Origin: Flavicella sediminum
Lineage (GTDB): Bacteria; Bacteroidota; Bacteroidia; Flavobacteriales; Flavobacteriaceae
NCBI RefSeq assembly: GCF_006381105.1
Contig: NZ_VDET01000008.1
Coordinates: forward strand, 1 to 64,000
Direction: 5' to 3'
DNA length: 64,000 bases
Made by a program: the position numbers and the translations under genes. Positions 57,353 through 64,000 of the stretch are shown here, piece after piece. The notes below the pieces were generated by a model. That model had not been told where the DNA came from. It did no database searches and saw only the letters and a program-made list of their open reading frames with translations. The stretch's first letter is position 1. Every line of letters starts with the position of its first letter.

Positions 57353-58975
57353 ATGAAAAATAAAACTTTAAATAGTATGTTTAAAAAGAGCATTTTTGTT
57401 ATTGCTACTTTGTTAGTGTTGCCTGTGGTTGGACAAAAAATTCCTAAAGGTGCATGGCAGTCTTCCAAAGTTTACTACAAAAAAGAGAAGTTAGCGTACG
57501 TGTCAGATAAGAAAGGGAATAGGATTCCTGACTTTAGTTATTCTGGTTATAAAAATAGTGAGATTCTAATTCCTAATATTCCTGTTGTTTATTCAATAAA
57601 ACCTATTGCAGGAGACAATACAAAACATATTCAAGCCGCAATTGATAAGGTAGGTGCCATGCCACTAGATAAAAATGGATCTAGAGGAGCCTTGGTATTA
57701 AAAGCAGGGAATTATGATGTACATGGTACCTTGTTTTTAAAGTACAGTGGTATTGTTCTTAGAGGTGAAGGAGATGGAGTTGATACTTCTAAAAACACAG
57801 TCATTAAGGCAATTGGAAATACACCAGAAAATAGAACAATACTAATAGCTGGAGGTAATAAAAATCATGAATTAGATGATGATTGGGTTTGGGGGACACG
57901 TAGTTATATAACTAGTGATTTTGTTCCGGTAGGTGCTCATACATTTGAAGTTGATAATCCTTCAATTTATGAAGTAGGTGATAATATAATTATCAATCAT
58001 CCTTGTACTAAAAAATGGATCGATGCTAATAATGGTGGGGTAGAAAATGATAAAACCAAATTTTGGCATGAAGGAGAACTGCCTATTCTTTATAATCGAT
58101 ACATAAAAAAAATTGAAGGCAATACAATTACAATTGACGCACCTGTTTTTAATCATTTAGATAAAAAGTTAGCGCAAAGTTTTATTTATAAATACAATAG
58201 AAAAGGCTTGTTAACAAATATTGGTATTGAAAAATTAAGGATTGATATTCAAACTTTAGGAAGAACAGATATAAAAAATCATGCAGAAAACGCGATTGTT
58301 CTGCGTCAAATAGAAGATTCATGGGTTAGAGATTGTACAACATTGCATTTTTGGAAATCAGGAATTTTGACACAAACAGCTTTCAGAATTTCTGTAATAA
58401 ACAGCAAAGCGTTGGAACCTTATGGAGTTGTTACAGGAGGACAGCGTTATAATTTTAATGCTTCTACCTTTTCTCAACAAATATTGTTTTATCAATGTAA
58501 AGCCTCAGACGCTCGTCATGGTTATGTGTCAAACGGTAGGTCTTCGGTTTCTGGTATAGCAGTTGTGGAAAGCACTTGTTTAAGATCTTATACTGCAAGT
58601 GAAGGTCACCAAAAATGGAGTCAAGGCATGTTGTTTGATAATTTAACAGAAGCAGAAACTAGAGTTGAGACTGAAGGAGGAAACCGTGTTATGGGTTTCT
58701 ATAATAGAGGAAATTGGGCTAATGGTCATGGCTGGTCAGCAGCTCATTCTGTATTGTGGAATTGTAATGCAAATGGAAAAGTAATTACTTTACAAAAACC
58801 CCCTACAGCTCAAAATTATGCTATTGGTTGTTTTGGTAAGGTTTCAGGAAATGGTCCTTTTGAAGGTCCAACAGGATTTATTGAAGGAACTAATAAAAAA
58901 GGTCTGTATCCTCAGTCTTTATTCAAGGCTCAATTTAAAGATCGTACGCATCAAGAATTTAAAGTACTTCCATAG
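57353..58975 (+). CDS. Secreted pectate-lyase-superfamily beta-helix protein
   Basis: A 540-residue exported protein. The first hydrophobic segment ends near VVGQ (about residue 28), and ATG codon 9 may be the real start. The segment IAGDNTKHIQAAIDKVGAM, then GALVLKAGNYDVHGTLFLKYSGIVLRGEGDGVD, is the typical start of the pectate-lyase/polygalacturonase beta-helix superfamily. The middle contains NAIVLRQIEDSWVRDCTTLHFWKSGI and a histidine-rich GHQKWSQGMLFDNL segment. Lyase or hydrolase activity cannot be decided. It lies 10 bases after GH88, so a lyase supplying it with unsaturated products is a reasonable inference. Confidence 0.7.
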   Translation: MKNKTLNSMFKKSIFVIATLLVLPVVGQKIPKGAWQSSKVYYKKEKLAYVSDKKGNRIPDFSYSGYKNSEILIPNIPVVYSIKPIAGDNTKHIQAAIDKVGAMPLDKNGSRGALVLKAGNYDVHGTLFLKYSGIVLRGEGDGVDTSKNTVIKAIGNTPENRTILIAGGNKNHELDDDWVWGTRSYITSDFVPVGAHTFEVDNPSIYEVGDNIIINHPCTKKWIDANNGGVENDKTKFWHEGELPILYNRYIKKIEGNTITIDAPVFNHLDKKLAQSFIYKYNRKGLLTNIGIEKLRIDIQTLGRTDIKNHAENAIVLRQIEDSWVRDCTTLHFWKSGILTQTAFRISVINSKALEPYGVVTGGQRYNFNASTFSQQILFYQCKASDARHGYVSNGRSSVSGIAVVESTCLRSYTASEGHQKWSQGMLFDNLTEAETRVETEGGNRVMGFYNRGNWANGHGWSAAHSVLWNCNANGKVITLQKPPTAQNYAIGCFGKVSGNGPFEGPTGFIEGTNKKGLYPQSLFKAQFKDRTHQEFKVLP

Positions 58976-59016
58976 CAATTATAATTAGACTAAAAGAAAT
59001 AAACTAAATATTTAGT

Positions 59017-60507
59017 ATGAAAAAAATAGTGATTACAACGATTGTCATTTTAACTCAGTTGGTGCTAAAAGCACAGCAGCCACAGTATAAGGCTAATTGG
59101 GAATCTTTGTCTAAACATACAAGTGCACCAGAATGGTTGGTGGATGCGAAATTAGGAATATATTTTCATTGGGGGCCTTACAGTGTCCCCGCCTACAGCA
59201 ATGAGTGGTACGCTTGGTATTTGTATAAATCAGATAACAACCATGTCATTCAACATCATAAAAAAACATATGGAGATCCTAAAGAATTTAATTATCACGA
59301 TTTTATTCCCAAGTTTACGGCAGAACATTTTGACGCCAAAAACTGGGCTAAATTGTTTAAAAATGCAGGAGCGCGCTTTGCAGGGCCTGTAGCACAGCAT
59401 CATGACGGTTTTGCAATGTGGGACAGTAAAGTTAATCCATGGAATTCAAAAGATAAAGGTCCAAAAAAAGATATTACAGGAGCTCTATTGTCTGAATTAA
59501 AAAAAGAAGGATTAAAAACGATTACTACTTTTCATCATGCTAGAAATTTGCAACGAAATGCTGATAATCCAGAAGAATGGGAAGGTTTTACAAGTCATTT
59601 TGCCTACAATCCAAAATATGTAACATCTACTACAGATCCTGAGTTAAGAAAATTGTATGGAAACATGCCGGCTGATGAATTTCATGAGTATTGGTATGCC
59701 CAATTAAAAGAAGTTATTGATCAATATTCTCCAGATATTATTTGGTTTGATTCATGGTTAAATATGATACCAGAAGAACATCGAACTGCATTTGCTGCCT
59801 ATTATTTAAATGAAGCAAAGAAAAAAAATCAAGAAGTTGCTATTGTTTCTAAACAAAATGATTTGCCTAGAAATTTAAGTATTTTGGATATTGAACAAGG
59901 AGGGAAAAAGGATGTTTCAGAATCTGTTTGGATGACTGATATAACTATAAGTATGGGGTCTTGGTGTTTTACAGAGAATTTAAAATACAAGTCGGCAGGT
60001 TTAGTACTTCGTAATATGATTGATGTTTGGAGTAAAAATGGGATTGTATTATTAAATCTTTCGCCACGAAAAGATGGAGTTATTCCTCAAGAACAACGAG
60101 AGGTTGTGTTAGAAGTTGGGGCCTGGTTGAAAAAATATGGAGAGGCAGTTTACAATACACGGCCATATCAAATTTATGGGTTTGGTAGAGCTAAAGAGTC
60201 TGATGGTCATTTTGGCGGTCAGTCTGCCGTCAACGAATACAATGCAAGCGATATTCGTTTCACTAGATCTAAAGATAAGAAAACGGTTTATGTATTCTTT
60301 TTAGGAAAGCCTAAAGCAGGTGATGTTATTGGGTTAAGAGCTCTTGGTCCACATCGTTATCCTTTATATTCTAAATTAAAACGAGTAACGTTATTGGGCA
60401 GTCAAGTGGAGGCCAAATTTAAAGTCGATTCAGACAATGTTTTTCTGACGATTCCTGATGCCGAGATGAATGATTTGACGACTGTTTTTAAGTTTGAACT
60501 AGAGTAA
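59017..60507 (+). CDS. Secreted GH29 alpha-L-fucosidase
   Basis: A 496-residue exported enzyme (signal peptide to about residue 19). GH29 motifs are KLGIYFHWGPYSVPAY at 45-60, QHHDGFAMWDSK at 127-138 and IIWFDSWLN with the predicted nucleophile Asp245. The C-terminal sandwich domain runs from about 395. It is similar in layout to the gene at 38848 but has a different loop after HHDG, so it may act on another linkage. It lies 41 bases after the beta-helix gene and 6 bases before the BNR-4 gene, so the three are one transcript. Confidence 0.92.
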   Translation: MKKIVITTIVILTQLVLKAQQPQYKANWESLSKHTSAPEWLVDAKLGIYFHWGPYSVPAYSNEWYAWYLYKSDNNHVIQHHKKTYGDPKEFNYHDFIPKFTAEHFDAKNWAKLFKNAGARFAGPVAQHHDGFAMWDSKVNPWNSKDKGPKKDITGALLSELKKEGLKTITTFHHARNLQRNADNPEEWEGFTSHFAYNPKYVTSTTDPELRKLYGNMPADEFHEYWYAQLKEVIDQYSPDIIWFDSWLNMIPEEHRTAFAAYYLNEAKKKNQEVAIVSKQNDLPRNLSILDIEQGGKKDVSESVWMTDITISMGSWCFTENLKYKSAGLVLRNMIDVWSKNGIVLLNLSPRKDGVIPQEQREVVLEVGAWLKKYGEAVYNTRPYQIYGFGRAKESDGHFGGQSAVNEYNASDIRFTRSKDKKTVYVFFLGKPKAGDVIGLRALGPHRYPLYSKLKRVTLLGSQVEAKFKVDSDNVFLTIPDAEMNDLTTVFKFELE

Positions 60508-60513
60508 AAATTT

Positions 60514-61869
60514 ATGAAAATTCAAATTTTAAAAAGGCCTATTCTTGTTTTATTGGGATTTTTTTTCTTTTTACTTAATTCTTGTAAAACGGAAAGTGAT
60601 TCTAGGTATAAAATAAAAAAAGAAGTTGTAAAAACTTTTACAGAGGATGGTGCTTGGTGTTGGTTTTCTGATCCTAGAGCTATTTATGTACATGGTGATT
60701 TAAAAGGAATTCAAACAGGTTGGGTAAAATCAAACGGTTCAATAGAAACAGGTTTTTTAGACCTAAATGGTGTTATTAAAAAGCAAGTTTTAGCAGAGGA
60801 ATTAGATAAAGATGATCATGCTAATCCTAGTTTTGTGGAACTATCTAATGGTAACACTGCGGTATTTTATACCAAGCATTTTGATAATATCGTACGGTAT
60901 CATTCTAGAGAAATGAAACCAAACGCTAGTACAGATACTTTGTTTAGTAATCTAGTTAGAATAGATCCCTTCGATGTTTTAGAATTAGAAAAATTCCCTT
61001 TAAACAGAACCACATATGCCAATCCGTTTGTTTTAAAAGAAGAGGAAGGTGCCTTGTTTTGCTTTGGAAGATGGACTGGATTTAAGCCAAATATGATGTG
61101 GTCATTTGACAATGGAGAAACTTTTTCAAAATCTAGAGTACTTATCACAAATTACCCTTTCGATCCAGAAAATAGACCTTATGTAAAATATTATTCAGAT
61201 GGAAAGTCTAAAATACACATGGTATTTACCGATGGGCACCCAAGAAATGAACCTCTTAACTCTGTTTATTACGCCTATTATGAAAAGGGTGCTTTTTGGA
61301 GAGTAGACGGCTCTAAAATATGTACGATAGAGAATTTACCGTTTGAACCTAAGGATGCCTCTGTTGTTTATAAAGCAGATGAAAATAATGGACGGAGTTG
61401 GGTTTATGATGTAGCCTCAGATATTAGTGGAAATCCTATAATAGCATACGCTAGGTATCCCAATGAGGAAAATCATATATATCAGTATGCCAAATACGAT
61501 GGAAACGAATGGTTAGATGTTACAATTTGTAATTCTGGTAAATGGTTTGGGAATACACCTGAAAATCAAAGAGAGTTAGAGCCGCATTATTCAGGAGGAA
61601 TGACAATAAACCCTTTTAATACAAATGTAATTTATACTTCGGAGACCATTTTTGGAGTTTTTGAAATTGTTCGCTACAAGTTTAACAAACAGGGAGCTAT
61701 TGTGAAAAGAGAACTAATTACAAATAATTCAAAAAAAGACAATGTTCGACCATTTATCCCTAGAAATTATAAGAAAGGCGATCCTGAAGTTGTACTGTGG
61801 ATGGAAAATGACAACTATATTCATTATACAAATTATAAATCAGCAATAAAGTTTTATAGGTACCAATAG
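60514..61869 (+). CDS. BNR-4 propeller lipoprotein, PL24/PL25 lyase-like
   Basis: A 451-residue lipoprotein (lipobox L-N-S-C, Cys24). It shows the BNR-4 propeller family plan: GAWCWFSDPRAIYVHGD at 46-62, DKDDHANPSFVEL at 98-110 and HSGGMTINP-type strands later. His102 and His122 are 20 residues apart, and Tyr168 and Arg186 follow, matching in order and approximate spacing the histidine, tyrosine and arginine residues I recall as catalytic in PL25 ulvan lyases. It may therefore be a uronate lyase feeding the GH88 gene upstream. The substrate need not be ulvan. BNR-4 proteins with other functions exist, so the activity is a prediction. Confidence 0.62.
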   Translation: MKIQILKRPILVLLGFFFFLLNSCKTESDSRYKIKKEVVKTFTEDGAWCWFSDPRAIYVHGDLKGIQTGWVKSNGSIETGFLDLNGVIKKQVLAEELDKDDHANPSFVELSNGNTAVFYTKHFDNIVRYHSREMKPNASTDTLFSNLVRIDPFDVLELEKFPLNRTTYANPFVLKEEEGALFCFGRWTGFKPNMMWSFDNGETFSKSRVLITNYPFDPENRPYVKYYSDGKSKIHMVFTDGHPRNEPLNSVYYAYYEKGAFWRVDGSKICTIENLPFEPKDASVVYKADENNGRSWVYDVASDISGNPIIAYARYPNEENHIYQYAKYDGNEWLDVTICNSGKWFGNTPENQRELEPHYSGGMTINPFNTNVIYTSETIFGVFEIVRYKFNKQGAIVKRELITNNSKKDNVRPFIPRNYKKGDPEVVLWMENDNYIHYTNYKSAIKFYRYQ

Positions 61870-61927
61870 TTAGCCCTTTTAATTAAGTGAAAGAATCGAA
61901 TTTGAAAAACATTAAAATAAATAGAAT

Positions 61928-63322
61928 ATGATAAAATTAGAAAAACTCAATTTAAAATATATATTGATGATTTCCACGATTTCAGCACTAGGAGGTTTGC
62001 TTTTTGGTTATGATTGGGTGGTTATTGGAGGCGCTAAACCATTTTACGAACGTTATTTTAATATTTCAGACATTCCAGCTTTACAAGGGTGGGCAATGGG
62101 AAGTGCTTTAATCGGTTGTATTTTTGGAGCTATGGTTGCTGGAAAGATTACTGAACGTTTCGGTCGAAAAAAACCTTTAGGGTTAGCAGCTTTATTATTT
62201 TTAGTATCGGCTGGTGGTACTGGTTGGTTTAATGATTTTGATTTGTTTATTGTTTTTAGAATAATTGGAGGTTTTGGTATTGGCTTGGCTTCTACTATTT
62301 CTCCTTTATACATTGCTGAAGTTGCTCCATCAAATTATAGGGGGCGTTTGGTATCTCTTAATCAATTGGCTATTGTAATAGGAATATTGGCTGCGCAAGT
62401 AATTAATTTTTTAATTGCAGATCCAGTTACAGAAGGTATGTCTACTATCGAAATGGTAAACTCTTGGAATGGTCAAACAGGATGGAGATGGATGTTTTGG
62501 GCAGAATTAGTGCCAGCTACTTTGTTTTTTGTACTTATTTTTTGTATTCCTGAAAGTCCACGTTGGTTGTCTAGTAACAATCAAGTAGAAGCTTCAAAAA
62601 AAATATTAGCAATTATTGGAGGTAATGATTATGCAGAAAAGGTGCAAAATCAAATAGGGTTAGCTTTAAAGGATACGGTAGAAAAAGTAAGTTTAAAAAA
62701 GTTGTTTACGGGTAAAAATCGAAAACTTGTTTTTATAGGGATAATCTTAGCATTTATTCAACAATGGTGTGGTATTAATGTGGTATTTAATTATGCTGAA
62801 GAAATTTTTGCCAATGCTGGTTATGGAGTTAGTGATGCGTTGTTTAATATTATTTTAACAGGTGTCGTTAATTTAGTATTTACCTTATTGGCCATGCAGG
62901 TTATAGATAAATGGGGAAGAAAAAAACTATGGCTTTTAGGATCTTTAGGTTTAATGATACTGTATATTTTGATAGGTTTGTTTTACTTTTTCGAATTGAA
63001 AGGTTTTGTACTTGTAGTGTTGGTTGTAATAGCGATTGCAATTTATGCACTAACCTTAGCTCCTGTGTTTTGGGTTTTGGTATCTGAGATTTTTCCAAAC
63101 AGAATACGAGGCGCAGCACTTTCGTTAACAACTACAGCTTTATGGATAGCATGTTTTATGTTAACCTACAGTTTTCCTTCCTTAAATAATATTCTTGGAG
63201 CCTTTGGTACGTTTTGGGTGTATAGTGGAATTTGCTTAGTGAGTTTTCTTTATGTGAAATTTAAAATACCAGAGACTAAGAATAAAACCTTGGAAGAATT
63301 AGAAGATATTTTTGATAAATAA
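61928..63322 (+). CDS. MFS sugar porter (sugar/H+ symporter)
   Basis: A 464-residue inner-membrane protein with twelve predicted helices. Sugar-porter signatures are GLLFGYDWVVIGGAKPF, ERFGRKK, PSNYRGRLVSLNQLAIVIG, PESPRWL, QQWCGINVVFNYAEEIF, DKWGRKKL and PETKNKTLEELED. It imports a monosaccharide with protons, most similar in type to xylose/arabinose/fucose-like symporters. It lies 58 bases after the BNR-4 gene and is probably in operon F. A TonB-independent inner-membrane uptake step for the released monosaccharide is its natural place. Confidence 0.93.
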   Translation: MIKLEKLNLKYILMISTISALGGLLFGYDWVVIGGAKPFYERYFNISDIPALQGWAMGSALIGCIFGAMVAGKITERFGRKKPLGLAALLFLVSAGGTGWFNDFDLFIVFRIIGGFGIGLASTISPLYIAEVAPSNYRGRLVSLNQLAIVIGILAAQVINFLIADPVTEGMSTIEMVNSWNGQTGWRWMFWAELVPATLFFVLIFCIPESPRWLSSNNQVEASKKILAIIGGNDYAEKVQNQIGLALKDTVEKVSLKKLFTGKNRKLVFIGIILAFIQQWCGINVVFNYAEEIFANAGYGVSDALFNIILTGVVNLVFTLLAMQVIDKWGRKKLWLLGSLGLMILYILIGLFYFFELKGFVLVVLVVIAIAIYALTLAPVFWVLVSEIFPNRIRGAALSLTTTALWIACFMLTYSFPSLNNILGAFGTFWVYSGICLVSFLYVKFKIPETKNKTLEELEDIFDK

Positions 63323-63607
63323 TATTACATACTAGTAAAATAACAATGCATATAAAAAATCTATAACTACCTGTTGGGTATGTGCGAATATTTTGTACTT
63401 ATGGGAACTTGTTGTTTTATAAAATGTGATATGTTACTGAAAAATTTATATAATAAAATCAATTAGTCAGTTAAAAGCGGATATCAAAAAGAGAACCACG
63501 AAAATAACAATATGGTAAGCATAGCTTCTTTGTCTAAAGTAGACGAATTACTTACAGGACAAATAAAATTTATTGTTTAAGTTTACGCTGTTTTTAAAAA
63601 ATATAAC

Positions 63608-64000
63608 ATGAGTCAAAATTTTAATATTCCCGTAGAAAAAAGTTACAATGCAAAAGACACTCGTTATGATAAAATGAGTTATCGTAGGTGTGGTCATAGT
63701 GGACTGCTATTACCTGCACTTTCGTTAGGACTTTGGCACAACTTCAGTTTTACAGATGATTTTGAAAATGCGAGAGACATTTTGCAAACGGCCTTTGATC
63801 ATGGAATTACTCATTTCGATTTAGCTAATAATTATGGACCTCCGTATGGTGGTGCAGAAGCTAATTTTGGGAAAATATTTGAAAAAGATTTCAAAGCCTA
63901 TAGAGATGAATTGATTATTTCAACAAAAGCAGGCTATGATATGTGGCCGGGACCTTATGGGAATTTTGGATCCAAAAAATATTTAATTTCTAGTTTAGAT
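63608..64000 (+). CDS. Aldo/keto reductase, YghZ-type, cut by the window end
   Basis: The first 131 residues of an aldo/keto reductase, open to the window edge. The phrases YRRCGHSGLLLPALSLGLWHN, ITHFDLANNYGPPYGGAE and ISTKAGYDMWPGPYGNFG are characteristic of the L-glyceraldehyde 3-phosphate reductase (YghZ/GpR) group. The catalytic Tyr lies in NNYGPPYG and the Lys in STKAG. Possible roles are reduction of lactaldehyde or glyceraldehyde from fucose or rhamnose catabolism. It is 285 bases after the porter gene. The start ATG 63608 is the first good one. Confidence 0.9.
   Translation, partial: MSQNFNIPVEKSYNAKDTRYDKMSYRRCGHSGLLLPALSLGLWHNFSFTDDFENARDILQTAFDHGITHFDLANNYGPPYGGAEANFGKIFEKDFKAYRDELIISTKAGYDMWPGPYGNFGSKKYLISSLD

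Noticed and set aside
63465-63581. Short frame with the phrase MVSIASLSKVDELLTGQIKFIV before the aldo/keto reductase
   Set aside because: It could be the tail of a lost gene, but it is too short and matches nothing I recognise, so I did not annotate it.
1-64000. CRISPR array, tRNA, rRNA, prophage or integrase
   Set aside because: No regularly spaced repeats, no tRNA-like structures and no phage or integrase genes were seen; the only mobile-element trace is the IS3 remnant.

Overview
This window is an AT-rich stretch of a Bacteroidota chromosome, most likely a marine member of the Flavobacteriia. The reasons are tandem SusC/SusD pairs, many lipoproteins and signal peptides, type IX secretion sorting domains, a hybrid two-component regulator (HTCS), TAnnTTTG-type promoter sequence and sulfatases. 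Almost the whole window reads as one large polysaccharide utilization locus (PUL) of about 64 kb. The left end has no recognisable upstream gene and the right end cuts an aldo/keto reductase gene.

Layout: (A) 271-15652 holds two S1-type sulfatases, two large right-handed beta-helix enzymes that look like GH141, a lipoprotein, a decayed beta-helix copy, a DUF1080 protein, a dehydrogenase-like propeller fused to cytochrome c, and a GH29 gene broken by one stop codon; a terminator follows at 15669. (B) 15913-29279 holds a frameshifted F5/8-type protein, a glycan-binding-like FISUMP lipoprotein, two consecutive SusC/SusD pairs and a DUF1735-type lipoprotein; terminator at 29340. (C) 29569-31530 is a propeller gene broken by one TGA codon, facing the HTCS regulator (31655-35731, minus strand). 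(D) 36322-48049 holds GH3, two GH29-type genes, two beta-helix lipoproteins, a phytanoyl-CoA-dioxygenase-like gene and a TIM-barrel isomerase-like gene. (E) 48835-51453 holds a type IX-secreted putative binding protein and a propeller protein; terminator at 51559. An IS3-type remnant and an esterase remnant follow. (F) 52754 to the end holds DUF5107-TPR, GH88, a beta-helix protein, GH29, a BNR-4 (PL24/PL25-like) protein, a sugar/H+ symporter and the cut aldo/keto reductase.

Working model (inference): the substrate is a sulfated, fucose-rich polysaccharide carrying uronic acid. Sulfatases remove sulfate, a lyase-like propeller and beta-helix enzymes cut the chain, SusC/D pairs import oligomers, GH29, GH141-like and GH3 enzymes trim side chains, GH88 handles unsaturated uronic ends, and the MFS porter, aldo/keto reductase, TIM-barrel and 2-oxoglutarate enzymes process monomers. 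The DUF1080 plus cytochrome-c dehydrogenase pair suggests an added oxidative route.

The most notable signal is a recurrent sequence, GAACWAWWT-N5-C, found in the upstream region of operons A, B (twice), D, E and F. It is a good candidate for the HTCS operator. The second notable pattern is decay: at least five genes are broken by single stops, frameshifts or deletions while their neighbours remain intact.
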